Shown: positions 11,820 to 24,943 of the stretch, one piece after another
Position numbering within the stretch: the stretch's first letter is position 1
Layout: each line of letters opens with the position of its first letter
Source: Daucus carota subsp. sativus
Taxonomy: Eukaryota; Streptophyta; Magnoliopsida; Apiales; Apiaceae
DNA length: 64,000 bases
NCBI RefSeq assembly: GCF_001625215.2
Contig: NC_030389.2
Location: forward strand, 780,930 to 844,929
Direction: 5' to 3'
The notes under the pieces: model-generated
What the model saw: only the letters and a program-made list of their open reading frames with translations
Database searches by the model: none
What the model was told of the DNA's origin: nothing
Position numbers and translations under genes: made by a program

Positions 11820-14800
11820 ATGGCGGAATCCGACCAAACCTCCGGCAACTCATCAAACTTCTCCGTCACTAAGAAAACTCCAATCCTCGGTCTCAGACTC
11901 TACACTCTAATCCTCCTCACAATCGCAGCTCTGATCATCGTCTTCGCCGTCATCTTTTGTTATCTCCGGTCATCGAGACGCCGGAGAGCGCAATTGCGGT
12001 ACAGCTCCGGCCTGCTACCGTTAGTCAACAAGGAGATCACCGAGAGCAAGCAAGAAGATCATGTAAAAGACGTCGAAGTTGTCAATTTCGAGAAGACGAG
12101 TGCGCCGAATTTGAGTGGAGAGAAGAAAGGAAGCTTCGCGAGCAACGAGTCGAGTTCGAGTCGAGCTGAGTCAGTGTCGGTGGCGGCGGCGGAGGGCGTG
12201 AATATAGGGTGGGGGAGGTGGTATAGCTTGAAGGAGCTCGAAACGGCGACGTTTGGCTTTAGTGTGGAGAATGTCATCGGCGAAGGCGGGTATGGAGTTG
12301 TGTACAAAGGAGTGTTTAGTGATGGCTCAGTTGTTGCTGTCAAGAATCTGATGAATAACAAGTGAGTTTTCGCTTTTCGTTTATTTGTTTATTAAGTTTG
12401 AGTATCGATATTAAATTTTAGTTCATGAGTTCGAGTTGTTTTAGATCTGGATTGTGTGAGATTTTTGAGACATTGTGTTCATTTGAATTAGAGAAGTAAG
12501 GTTGACATTGCAATATTTAATCTTCACGTTTGCGTTGTGTTCTTCCGGTAGTATTAATTATTCACAAGTGTACGTTTATGTTCTATCTGTGTTCGACTTG
12601 GTTCTTACCGTGATTCAACTTGTTATGTTCAAATTTAGAGTTTTTGAAATGGAATCACATGTGTAGAGAATATATATGAAAGGAGTTCCGAGATTAGGAA
12701 GTATTTGTTTTTGCATTTGTTTTTGCGTACATTTCATCCACCCTAGATCCTACTTCCGAGTGGGACATACTATATGGGATATGTTTGGTTTGGTTTATGC
12801 GAAGAGCTTCATGATGTGGAATCATGTCTTTACTATAGTGCACAAGTTGTCTGCCTGCTTTAATTTCAGTCATCACTTAAGCACAGAGTCCACACACAAT
12901 TATGTGCACTTATGAAGTGCACTATAATTTGTTTTGGTTGCCAAATTGGTTGCAGCATAAAAGTGGTATGAACTATATAATATCCCTTGATAAAATGATT
13001 AGTTGCACTAACTACTTATATCAAACATATTATGAGGTACTTGAGCACTAATTTTCTTGGTGAACAACATAAGAGGATATATAGTAACGAGGTGTTGTAG
13101 TGGCACCGCAGAAAGTAAATTAAATGTAGAGAACAACCTCCGAAACTTCAGTAGAAGTTACAGAACAGAAGTTACTTTGTTACTAGTCTTCTGGGAATAG
13201 TTGTATGGTTTCACCTGTTAAGCAAATTCTTATCGCATCTTACAAATTCTTTTCAGCCTTTATAAATGAGTTTATGATTTAGTTTTGTCGCTTGTATCAT
13301 TATTTTTGTAGGGGTCAGGCAGAAAGGGAGTTCAAGGTGGAAGTGGAAGCTATTGGGAAAGTAAGGCATAAGAACCTTGTAGGTTTGATTGGTTACTGTG
13401 CTGAAGGTTCGCAGAGGTATCTCTTGCTTACGTATCTGTCATGACATTTATTGTCGTTATATTTGACGTAATAGTAAAAGTACCTAAAAGTTTCCTAAAT
13501 TGACTTTAAAAATCTGCCCACGCAGGTTACTTGTGTATGAGTATGTTGACAATGGCAATTTAGAGCAGTGGTTACATGGTGACGTAGGGCCTGTTAGCCC
13601 TTTGAGCTGGGAAATCAGGATGAAGATTGCTATAGGGACGGCAAAAGGGTGTGTAGTCTGATTTTGTTTCCCTTTTGGAGGATTATTTAGATCGCCCTTG
13701 CTCATTTAATGCATTTTAGCTAATTGAGATGTTTGGTCTTTTAGACCGGCTCATTAAATTCTCTTATGATAAGCAAGTGGCCTAATCTTCAACAAGGCTT
13801 AACATATTTTGATCTTTTATCAGTCTGGCCTATTTGCACGAAGGGCTTGAACCCAAAGTTGTGCATCGTGATGTTAAATCCAGCAACATACTTCTGGATC
13901 GTAAGTGGAACCCGAAAGTATCGGATTTTGGACTTGCCAAATTGTTAGGATCTGAAATAAGCCATGTGACTACACGAGTGATGGGTACATTCGGGTATGT
14001 TAATTCTTATGCTCTCAATAAAATGATCAAGTGTGAAGTTTGTTCTTGCATCCTGCTTACCGCTGCTTATTTCTGCAGATATGTTTCACCAGATTATGCA
14101 AGTACAGGGATGCTAAACGAAGGGAGTGATGTATATAGTTTTGGTGTTCTGCTCATGGAAATAATTACTGGAAGAAATCCAATTGATTATTCTAGAGCCC
14201 CCGGGGAGGTAAGTACCAAAGTTTTTTCTTTCCTTCTCTCTTCCTTATATTATATGGATTTTAACCATGTTTATCCTATATTGTTTTAATTCCCACATTT
14301 CAGATGAACTTGGTTGATTGGTTTAAAGTGATGGTTGCAAGTCGTCGTGGAGAAGAGTTGGTAGATAGTCTCATTGAAGTACATCCACCACCTAGAGCAT
14401 TAAAGCGCGCATTGCTTGTGTGCCTTCGTTGTATAGACTTGGATCCCCTGAAGCGGCCAAAGATGGGGCAGGTTGTTCACATGCTTGAGGCAGAAGACTA
14501 TCCTTTTCGTAGTGTAAGTTCCTCTTCTCATTTTTAATGCATTTTCATTTGAGTATAGTATAAGCATCGTTTCTCATGTTTTATGCATGTTAGTTGAGTA
14601 GTATACTAAAGCAATTAATGAATGCATTTTACCCAGAGCACACTGCTAAGGCTACAAAATATTTTCACAATTAACTATTGTGACCTGTCCAGTTTTGGTA
14701 TTAGTATATCGAATCAAATTACAAGAGCACCTCAAGGGATTTCACTGGTCAAAACATGTAGTCAAGTAACTAAGCTTGATCTTCGATCAACATACTGAAG

Positions 14801-15104
14801 AACTTTCAAATAAAATACACAAGTGTGATCCTATCAGCTCATGATTAGAATCTGCAACAAGCATATACAATCTTGATAAAATAAAGAATCTGGTTCCTGT
14901 ATATAAAGTGGTCATATACTCAACAATTATTTTCTTGACGTATATGCTACATTTTTCCGTAAACAATGTACCATATATATTCATGTCGTCATAATATTGT
15001 TTGTTTCACATTCTTGCACCTGTCATTTACCACAGGAACCCCGTTCAGCTCGCGAGACAGCCCCAATCCGCCCCCCTGAAGCTGATGCCAAGAAAGGTCC
15101 ATAA
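11820..15104 (+). CDS. Receptor-like Ser/Thr protein kinase (At4g34500-like)
   Basis: Seven exons: 11820-12361, 13312-13416, 13526-13648, 13824-13994, 14079-14208, 14304-14513, 15036-15104. They give 1350 nt, 449 aa. One membrane helix lies at about residues 25-49, with a short outer part lacking a ligand domain and no cleaved signal peptide. A basic Ser-rich juxtamembrane region precedes the kinase domain (from about 153). Intact motifs: Gly loop GEGGYGVV (154-161), VAVK Lys175, HRD 271-273, DFG 291-293. It should be an active plasma-membrane kinase phosphorylating cytosolic targets; ligand and substrate are unknown. The activation segment reads SPDYAS where relatives usually have SPEYAS, a conservative change. 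Closest family by memory is At4g34500 (about 437 aa). Confidence 0.93.
12690..12800 (+). repeat. Degenerate TS-SINE/RTE-like fragment in kinase intron 1
   Basis: The stretch TGCGTACATTTCATCCACCC, followed by CCTACTTCCGAGTGGGACATACTATATGGGATATG as two shorter blocks and a TTTGG-rich tail, resembles the 3' end shared by plant RTE LINEs and TS-type SINEs. It is only a relic. Confidence 0.35.
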
Positions 15105-15598
15105 GTCTCCTGGGACGCTGTGCTGGCGACGATAATTAGATATAGAAGTGGAAATTCAGATGTTGTGTGTAAAAAGGTAAAGTGTGACCAAGTTTTGTAG
15201 AGTGTATATGTAAATTTAATCTATATAGAAGGTTGGTATGGACAATACCATATTGTTATCAAAGAATCAAATACTTCTCTACCTTTTCCCTTCTGATTTG
15301 ATGCAGCACTCAGTTTCGGAAAAGCCTTTTTTTGTATATACATGTATTATTACCATACTTGAGTACTTGGACAATTTAATTGTCGAAACGAAGATCTCTG
15401 ACCTTGTATACAAGGTTGAGCCGGTTCACATATTATGTTAGAATCATTATAGAGCCATTGCTGCTACTTAGCCACTGGTAAGCTAAGCTAATTTCTCAAT
15501 GATGAGTAATGACTTCAGATTAGTTTTATTTTTCTTTCTTTGGATCGAGCATATGCAAAGTTGAATTCCACAAATTATTTGAAATAATTAAGCACGAA
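15105..15598. other. Kinase 3' UTR and downstream intergenic sequence
   Basis: Non-coding. The first few hundred bases probably contain the kinase 3' untranslated region. No further gene or repeat is seen before the hAT element. Confidence 0.5.
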
Positions 15599-16055
15599 CA
15601 GGGGCGGAACCAGAGGGGGCTGGGGGATGCTAGAGCCCCCCAACCTCGAAAAAACAGTGCATATTTTTTTCCCAGCCCCAGCTGAATTATTTTGATATCA
15701 CTTTGAACGAGTCCAGGAGGTACCTTATAACATGTCCTAAGTCATAATTTAGAACATTTGATGAAAAATGTTGATCCATGTCCTAGTGATGCCTTATATC
15801 ATAACGACAACCTCTTCGAACCTTATTTATAAGGCACCTCTCTTCTTTATTTGTCCCATATGTCCATTGGAAATGATAAATAAGAAAGGGTAAGAATGGA
15901 AAATTGTTGATAAATGTGCACTGAAAAGAAAGAAGCTCAACTATTTTGGAATCTCACTTGCTCTCCTCTCTAGATTCAAATTTCAATCAGTCCTCTACAA
16001 TTTCACTTGCTTTCAAATTTGAGCCCCCTAAGATTTATTCCTGGTTCCGCCATTG
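15599..16055. mobile_element. Non-autonomous hAT element (MITE)
   Basis: A 457-bp element with ends CAGGGGCGGAACCAG and CTGGTTCCGCCATTG and a perfect 8-bp target duplication AGCACGAA (15591-15598, 16056-16063). These ends are typical of plant hAT elements. It contains no transposase and lies between the kinase and CAP1 genes, about 340 bp upstream of the CAP1 G-box. Confidence 0.92.
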
Positions 16056-16395
16056 AGCACGAATTGATTATTTTCAAATACACACCAAAAGCCTCATATT
16101 ATTTTCTTCAAAGATGATAAATTGCTGGCCTTACCTGAAAAATTGTAGTAAAATATAATTTCATAATTTATTTTAAATTTTTTTATAAAAATTTAATTTT
16201 TGAATTTTGGTTGAGAAAAGAAGTTAAAATAATTTATAGATCAAAGTTTTAAGACCCATACATACAAAGTCTAATATAAAATAGGAGGATAAATAGAGTA
16301 TATTATAAAAAGAATTTTAGATATAACGAAAAAGGATGATAACAAACACGTTAATTTATTCAACGCAAAAAGTGCCAAACACATAAACAATCCGC

Positions 16396-16429
16396 CACGT
16401 GTCACATCCCAGATCCGGATACTATATAA
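16396..16429 (+). promoter_or_regulatory. CAP1 promoter: G-box and TATA box
   Basis: CACGTG (16396-16401), the core bound by plant bZIP and bHLH factors, lies 22 bp before a TATATAA box (16423-16429). The CAP1 start codon is at 16494, which leaves room for a leader of about 35-40 nt. Confidence 0.65.
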
Positions 16430-16493
16430 TCCCAAACAAACAGACTCACAGATATCCTCAAATTCGTTACATTTCTAGAGAGAGACTGTAGGA

Positions 16494-19400
16494 ATGGAGG
16501 AATCGTTGATAAAGAGGCTCGAATCCGCCGTGACAAGGCTAGAGTCACTCTCCGACGGCCTCCGATCAGGTGCATCGGCGGCGACCGGCGGCGACGCGGC
16601 GTCGGATCCGTCGGTGGTGGCGTTTGAGGATTTGATGAGTGAGTATGTAGGGAGGATTTTGAAAGCTGCGGAGACGATCGGAGGCGAGGTTTTCGATGTC
16701 ACGAGGGTTCTAGAAGAAGGATTCTCGGTGCAGAAGGATCTTATTATTCAAATGAAACAATCTCAGGTGACTCGGACTTGTATTTGTTCGTGATCACGTT
16801 TTATGAAGAACAGTTTTATAACCGCTTATAATAGAATGTAAATTTTTATTTAAGCACATTGCTTTGCAAATTAAATAATAATATGTATCCATATGAAATA
16901 AATTTGATATACTTCATAATTATTCGAAATATAAAAATGGAAACCTAGATGTGGTCATACTATCTACAATATTCGATCCTAATAAGCAGTGGCCAATCAA
17001 GATATACTTGTGAGTGACGCCTTAATGAAAATGCTGTGATTTTCTTTCTTCCCGCGAGGTAGTGCACATGGTACCAAAAAATAACAGCATTTTCATGTAA
17101 AGCAATGCGTTCAGTTGCTAGATAACGACTGCTTGCTTGAATGAGAATCGTTTTACAATATTCAGGCTTCTTACAGTTACCGATTGTAGTAGTGTACATT
17201 AATAAGTAGAACGGTGAGGGTAATAATGCACCTTCCAATATCCACTCTATAATCATTCATATATGTAATTAAGCTTCATTTGAGACTTTTAGGTGAATAG
17301 GGTTGTTAATTGCAATTGAAGCTTTTGCTATAACATGTATTTTTGAATTTTGTTAGGTGAAGTTGACTTTGTTATGATTGTGCAGAAACCTGATATGGCA
17401 GGTTTGTGTGCATTCCTCGGGCCATTAAATCAAGTAATCACAAAAGCAAACGAGATGACAGGAGGGAAGCGATCTGATTTCTTTAATCACTTAAAGACTG
17501 TTGCAGAGAGTATGTCAGCTCTTGCATGGATTGCATATACGGGAAAAGACTGCGGTGAGAGAAGTAGCCAAGATTATTATGAAGGTTACAGATGAATACG
17601 TATGTCTTTCTTGGTTTCTCATTATCCATCTTCCTTTATCAGGCATGAGCATGCCTATTGCGCACGTAGAAGAAAGTTGGCAATCAGCAGAGTTTTACAA
17701 TAACAAGGTACTGATATTACATTAGTACAGTAGCACTACTGTTAGTAACTTAATATGCAAAATATCTTTGTAAGTTAAAAAAAATAATTATTATATCATG
17801 TTAGTTAAACTGCACTGCAACTTTTCGGTATGTATATATATGTTGAAGATCCACATACCAAATAGAGGGCATTGTTCTGTGTAGACTCTGACTGATACTT
17901 AATTAGCTCTAGTGAACGACTTCATATAGAAAAATGATGCACAGACTATTCTACAAAGGAAAATCTGATCCCAAATATTTCTGTCAGATTAATAGAGTAA
18001 AGAATAACCACATCTTAACAAACTTTTTTTGCAGAGAATTTATCAGTAAGTTGTTTTTTATATTGCATAGATAATTAAAGTAGTTATGTGGCTTGTGGCA
18101 AGCGTCCTTCCCCAATCCCTTCTCCTGCTCCCCCTCATGGCCAAAGGTCAGTAGTTGGAATCCTCAATCTCTTCTTGCCGTATATTTAAAATTCTAATGC
18201 ACACAAAAATACCCAACTCGCCAGACGAAAATGACAAAATTTAACTATTTGATTATCAGAATATATATTTTTTCACGACACATACATAAGTGAACTTCAG
18301 GGGTTAAATAATAGCCATACTAAGTTCCAGACATATTCGAAGAGTAACCGAAGAACTCTCATCTTTTTTATGCCATTGTTTTTAGCTGTGTACTCCCATG
18401 CTTTTGGTATCCTTACTATTTCTAGTTTTCTACATGCTTCTGTTGGAGAATGTAAATTAGTATAATTTGTAAACTGAAATAACTATTTATGATTGAAACA
18501 TTCATATAACCCTGCAAAGTGATAGCAATCAGCAAACAGTTCAAAGTAATTTCTGCAGTTACTATTTTGTTGTGCAAGGTCCTTGTCGAGTACAGAAATA
18601 AAGACCCAAATCATGTGGAGTGGGCAAAAGCTATGAAGGAGCTTTTTACACCGGGTTTAAGGGATTATGTGAAGGCTCACTATGCTCTTGGACCTGTATG
18701 GAGTGCTACAGGGAAGACTATACAGTCTGCCCCTAAAAGTTCTCCTGCTCCTCCACCTGCTCCATCAGCCTCACTCGCCAATTCAGGAACTTCCAAGCCT
18801 TCATCATCAAACTCAGCGGGGATGTCTGCTGTTTTCAATGATATAAGTTCAGGGAATGTTACTGCTGGTGCGTTCCTTTCTTTTATAGTCAAATTGCGTA
18901 TTCTATTTTCCATTTGCTGCTCAACAGTTATTACTCAGTTTGATTACAATAAAATATATGCAGGGTTAAGAAAGGTCACAAATGATATGAAGACAAAGAA
19001 CCGTGCTGATAGAGGTGGATCTGTTACTACTACTGAAAAGGAGAGTCGGCCTAAATCATTTTCTTCCGCAAAGACTGGACCTCCAAAGTTGGAGCTTCAA
19101 ATGGGTCGAAAGTGAGTGTCAAATGTTGGTTATAACTTTTCTTTTAACATAATAGTTGATGTTGTGCTATGCATTTTGGCAGATGGGTGGTTGAAAATCA
19201 GACTGGAGTTAAGGATTTGGCCATTGACGACTGTGATGCAAAACAAACTGTATACATTTTTAATTGCAAAGATTCCGTCCTTCAGATCAAAGGTTTTGCC
19301 ATCTTATTCATATAATCTGTATCTTTCATTAATTAAGTTATTTATTATGTCAAAATGAAGAGCTTACACACCGCTTGCTGTCAGGAAAAGCGAACAACAT

Positions 19401-21424
19401 TACCATTGATAAATGCAATAAGATGGGGGTTGTGTTTGAGGTTAGTGCAGTATATCATTTAGTGAAGTTAAATGAGTTTCTATCAGAAATGTGAGGCTTA
19501 ACTATGTTCCAATTTCCAAATAGGATGTTGTGGCTGCTTGTGAGATTGTGAATTGCAATCGCCTTGAGGTGCAATGTCAGGTAAGCTCATAATATTTGTT
19601 AAAGTGTGCATTGCATGACCACAGTTAATGTGTCTGAAATACTTTTCTGTGGTATAATAGCCTTAATATGCTAAACTGCTAATTAATTATAGATGAGTTT
19701 TTGCATGCAAAGGCTATATATTAAACTGGTTTAGCTAAAAACTCCTTTTGTTTATGGTGTTTATATAGGGTACAGCCCCAACAATATCAATAGACAATAC
19801 GACAGGTTGCCAAGTTTATTTGAGCAAAGATTCCTTGGGGTCGTCTATAACAACAGCCAAGTCGAGCGAAGTAAACATGTTGGTGCCTGGTGCTAGTCCT
19901 GAAGATGATATGGTATTTTTCTGCGATTTTCTTTTATCAACTATTTTATTTTGTGTTGATGCTGCTATAGCTATACCTCTTAAACTTAAAATAAATGGAT
20001 CGGCATGTTAATATTTGGTTAAGAGACACTAAACACTGTAAACAGTAAAACGTGGATTGTTTTATCAAGTCCAGTTTGTTTCTTAAAATTCATCACTGGT
20101 GCAACTTTTCCCCTCTTAACAATTTTAAGATAGCAATTCGCTGAATATATTTGTAGTGTTGGTGTATTTGTAATTTGAATTCGTCTTTTTTTACAAATAC
20201 AATGATCTAATATTTTACGATAAGAACTGAACTTGTATATTTAAAATTAATGAGTACTTGGCACAAAGGATTAAGGATGGTCGTGGGTTTAAATCCTTAC
20301 TCGCCCATTAAAATATTATTACATATAAGTGCAAGAACACAACACACTGCATAGGCATTAGGTATATATATCTTGACACCTTAGGGTATTCGTTGTCACT
20401 CTAATTAGCAAATAAATATATAATAAAAAATTTGGTTGTCACTCATAAATAGGGTTTTGCAACCAAGGTAAAATAGACTTATTACACACCCAGTCCAGAA
20501 GCCTTTGTTAATTTTTGCCTCAAAGTTGGGCTTTTCTCAAAGTTAGGCACATATCAATCATGTATATTTGGCTGGCACCTGGCAGTGACGGGCCAAAGTT
20601 CTGATTCTTGGAGAGGGAGTCTTATAATGCACAATTAGATAATAGGCCAGTTGGAAGGGGAGTGGTACAGTGCAAATATATTAGGACTGAACCATGATAA
20701 CTCATGAAATTTGTTCACCTAATAAGATCCTTCCTTGTAATTTTATTTTTCTCCACACTATTCTTGATCAAGTGAGGTAAAGAGCAAATTAGTTTGGTTG
20801 TCGCTCATAGGCCATATTTTTATGCCTGTTGAAAGCTAAACAGCAGAACAGCTGGTTCTCTTCATGAGAAATAATAGATTATAGTCCATCCTTTTTCTTA
20901 CTTGCCCATAGGAAAAGTTCTATCCTTGTTATGAGCTTTGAAGATCATAAAAAAATTATTTTGAAATTGCTTTAGGCTTCAGACTTTCTCATACTAGATT
21001 ACTTCTGATTACATCATAATTTGCTCAGCGTTCATACAAATATGGATCGTGTTTTTGCCAAGACATTAGTCAGATATTTTTATGTTTGAATGCTTAGATT
21101 CTACCTTCCCGTGCAGTGCAGTCCCCTAGTCTGATATCCAATGATAAAACAGAAAATTTGCTCATGCTTTATGCTTGCAAAAAATATTCTACCTCATGTG
21201 CTTGTCCTATCCTGACATGTAAAAATATCAGTTAAAACCTACATGGCTACTGACTTTTGTAGTGCTTTGATTCATGTTCCGAATGCTGAATCTATCCAGT
21301 TTTCCATCTCCAAATGACTGTACTGTCCTTTTTACAGGTGGAACATCCCTTGCCACAGCAGTATATGCATGTGTTCCAGGATGGCCAGTTTGTAACAAGC
21401 CCAGTATCCCACTCTGGTGCTTAA
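16494..21424 (+). CDS. CAP1: Adenylyl cyclase-associated protein (cyclase-associated protein 1)
   Basis: Ten exons: 16494-16766, 17386-17554, 17643-17707, 18579-18867, 18964-19111, 19183-19292, 19385-19440, 19524-19580, 19769-19912, 21338-21424. They give 1398 nt, 465 aa (Arabidopsis CAP1 about 476). CAP binds actin monomers, recharges ADP-actin to ATP-actin and helps cofilin recycle filaments in the cytosol. The N-terminal RLE-repeat ([13 protein letters not shown]) and helical folded domain are present, followed by a Pro-rich linker ([12 protein letters not shown]), a WH2-like region, and the C-terminal beta-helix (CARP) domain starting at [13 protein letters not shown] and ending near PVSHSGA. 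Intron 9 is long (1.4 kb) and carries no gene. Confidence 0.96.
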
Positions 21425-22472
21425 TGTATGCACCTTCATCTTCTCAACACCATCATAAACCTCGTCGCACTCTTAAAGTTTTGATTTTTCTTTTATTATT
21501 TAGATACGAAACGTGCTGTGCATTTCGTTTTTGGTCTCTGTCATTCTCTGTAGCTCATTCTTTAATTAGTCAGATGTTGATTTGAAGAAAAAACTAGCAG
21601 AGTGTTTTTTATCGTCTCACTTGAACAGAGTGTTTTTCGAAGTTTTAGCAGTTGCGGTTATTTCATTTGTATAAAACTCTCAAACTTTGCATTCTCATTG
21701 CTTCACAATAAATAATAATTGTGATAATTGTCGATCCAGAGTTAGTTCACTCTACAAAATCTTCCATTCACATTTCTGAACTCATTCCAATTCAATTTAT
21801 GCAGAATAATATTAAAACACAGTCTTTCTTGCTCGAGAATATGATTGTCTGAAAAAATTTCTTTATATTTTTATTGTTTTATCAGTTTTACGCATGACTA
21901 GAATCAATGTACTACAAAACTATAAACACAAACTAAGAAGGTGTATTTATTGAGATTTTAAAGGATTTTTTTCATTTATGAAATCTTGGCATATTTAACT
22001 CGGATTTTAAAAAATGTATCAAAATCTTGGAGTATTAAAATTTTAAATTATGCTACAAAATCTGATGGTATTTAATCAGGATTCTAAATCATGATTGAGA
22101 ATTCAATAAAATTCAATTGAGATTATTTAAAATACATTAAAATATGATGATATTCAAACGCTGATGAATATTTTTAACTTCATAAAATGTGCAATAAACT
22201 AATATATTTTGTTATACCTTGCTTTGGTGAAAACTTATAGTTAATTCTGCTTACCGGTTACAAGTTAAGTATAAAGAACCACGAGCTTCATGCTAAGTAA
22301 GTTGATTAATGATTGATTACTTAGATACTTGACTTGAAGAACCAAAAAAGGAGGGATTTGAGCTTGTAATGTGGAGAGCTAAATCATAAATAATTACTCA
22401 ACCTGTGGAAAGAAATGTTTGTTTTATAATGTGAAGTGTGAACATGAAACTACATGAAATTGCACTGGTACT
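21425..22472. other. Intergenic region between CAP1 and the DC1 gene
   Basis: Holds the CAP1 3' UTR, then AT-rich DNA. At about 21940-22170 there is a diverged repeat of the type also seen at 56238-56730 and 54590-54850 (words like TTCAATTGAGATT and AAATCATGATT). No gene. Confidence 0.45.
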
Positions 22473-22479
22473 ATAAATG
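22473..22479 (+). promoter_or_regulatory. TATA box of the DC1 gene
   Basis: TATAAAT 53 bp upstream of the chosen start codon at 22532, the spacing expected for a short leader. Confidence 0.5.
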
Positions 22480-22531
22480 TCTGTTGTTTCTCATCTGAAA
22501 AACTCAGAAGAATCTAGTTGCTAACAATTCG

Positions 22532-24943
22532 ATGACAACAACAACAAATCTTGATCATATTAGCCATGAGCATCCACTGATCCTCATCGACGATTTTGAT
22601 GCTAGTAGCATTGCAGCACCACTTGTTTGCGGCGTGTGTGAGATTCCAATCATAGGAGTCTGTCATGCATACACATGTTCTCAGTGTTCATTTTTCCTGC
22701 ACAAAAGATGTGCAGAATCACCAAAACAAATCAAACACCCTATGCACCCGCAACACCAGCTCGGCCTCAGCACGGACTACAATCACCTGGTACATCCTGA
22801 TCCCTCTAATAGCTTTCTATTGCCTCGGACTTACATCTGTTGTGCAGGTTGTACCCGGGAGATCAATCTTAGTATGTGGGTTTACTCTTGTAAATTCTGT
22901 CATTTTGAGATGAAGATTCCGTATTTTAAGTCTCCTTTGACTTCTTATCAATTTGCCTTGTGCATGAGATGTGCCGTGATTGAGCCAGTGCTTGGTCATG
23001 AAGGGCACCAGCAGCACCCCTTAACATTATTGCGCAGAAGAGCTTATTTCTGGTGTAATGCTTGTGGAACGGAGGCTTGGGACATTTCTTCGTATACATG
23101 TCTTACATGTCATTATTGGATCCACAGCAGTTGCGCTGTTTCCCCTCACACAATCAAACTCCGAGTTCACGAGGACGATACTCTGCAGCTAATCTATTCT
23201 ATTCCAGAAATATATAGAAGGTTCACCCGCCACTGCCCTATCTGCAGATTGGGAGTTAATACAGAGAATTGGGCTTATTTTTGCGAAAACTCTGGATATT
23301 TTGTTCACATCACATGTGCTACTGCATTATTATCGTAAGCTCCTCATTCTCCTCAGTTTTTATCTGTGTTCAATAAAAGTTTGCTCCGCTGTAACTGATT
23401 AAGTTTGAGCATTTGTTTGTATTTAGATTTTGGCAAGTGTCGTGTCTGCCTAAAAGGACTGGCTAAGTCGTCGAATATTTAGTTCAGCTTTACAGTTGTT
23501 AGTTTTAAACATTTTATGATATGGATTTCATTTGATATTCTGAATTTGAACAAATAATCTGTTTGAGAATATGGATTTGGATATCAAATGAAATCCAGGA
23601 CATTCAAATATTAGTATAAACCTGAGAATTTGAAATGACAACTCAAATCCTGTCATTTGAAATGAAATGCACGTTTCCAAACACCCTCTTATAGTAATTG
23701 CCTTTTGATTCATTTACACGGTTCAATATGTTTCAGGTCTGGGAAAAATGTGATTAAAACCGAAGATGATGATGGGCAAACATATCCTGATCTGATGCAA
23801 TTTCCACTGGCCAGCGCAAATCCATTAATAGCGAATTTGATAGCAGAGTACCAGTCAGGTAAGCCGGCTAATCCCACTATGCAAAAAGAAGAAGGCGAAA
23901 ATGAAACACATGATGCAGTAATTTATCATTGGAGCCACAGGAAGCATCCCCTGATTCTTTTGGAAGAACTCAAGAATGCTGATAATAGTGATAATGATGA
24001 GAGTGATATCAACAATCATATCGATGAGATGTTAATTTGTGATGGATGCATTGAACCAATCTCAACAGAGTTATATAAATATTACTACGGCTGCATTGGA
24101 TGCAATTTTTTCCTCCACACGTCTTGTGCCAGTCACTTGCCACTGCAATCTTCCCCGGGAAAATGTGTATTCGATCCTCAACACACTCTGAAGCTCCAGA
24201 ACAACAATGGTCATGACATAACCTTCTGCACTACCTGCTCCACATTAACCAATGGATTCATGTACAAGTGCATAGAATTTTTTCCCCAAACTCAGATTGA
24301 TCTCAGTTGTTGTCTGGCGCCTCGCAGACTCAAACATGAGTACCATAAGCACCCCTTGCTTCTGCGTCCCTCAACATCAAAGAACTGCAACGCGTGTTTA
24401 TCAGAAACTAATCCAACATTTGAGTATGGATGTGAAACTTGCAGTGACATCCAGATTCACCCTCATTGCGCTCTGTCATTCCCGAAAGAATTCTCTCACA
24501 GATGGGATTCTCATTCCATTTCCTTGATATATCCCCCTATCTACTACAAGGGCTTAAGATACTGTGAGTTATGCGAGCTGGAAGTAAATCAAGAAGCTTG
24601 GTTGTATCATTGTCGCGAATGTGATCAAAGTTTTCATCCTTTATGCATTCGACAACCTCACAAAGTAAAGCTTGGCAAAACAATTTTGCCATCGACTCAT
24701 AATCCTCACTCACATACCTTAACATTAAGGATGGTGGACAAAAACTGGTATTCTGAACGTGTTCATAAATATTGGTCCTGCAGTGTGAAGCGTGAGGGGA
24801 TAATTCATGCATCAGCAGAGCGAGATTTTTACTTCGAATGTGCGGGTTGTAATTATCAAGCATGTCTGGTTTGTACACGCCTCCATGCTCTTAGCCAGTC
24901 AGGCAGTCACCATTGTGAATTGGAAGTCAGTCGAAGTCATTAA
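22532..24943 (+). CDS. DC1 (cysteine/histidine-rich C1-like) domain protein
   Basis: Two exons, 22532-23334 and 23737-24943, make 2010 nt and 669 aa. The protein is a string of plant DC1/C1-like zinc-binding modules, each seen as HP..L followed by C..C, 10-14 residues, C..C and H..C (for example LVCGVCEIP...YTCSQCSFFLHKRCA and LICDGCIEP...YGCIGCNFFLHTSCA). An acidic low-complexity linker with EEGENET and DNSDNDESD separates two clusters. There is no signal peptide or membrane helix. The family is large and plant-specific; some members act in defence, hormone or cell-death responses, but no role can be given here. The splice keeps frame (TC|GTAAGC, TTTCAG|GTCTGG). Confidence 0.88.
23527..23690. 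repeat. Inverted-repeat relic in the DC1 gene intron
   Basis: ATTTCATTTGATATTC at the left is mirrored by GATATCAAATGAAAT near 23577 and again by CATTTGAAATGAAATG near 23653. This is probably a decayed MITE. It has no coding content. Confidence 0.4.

Noticed and set aside
20000-21337. A possible separate gene in the long last intron of CAP1
   Set aside because: No frame with a domain; the exon on each side joins in phase and completes the CAP C-terminus.
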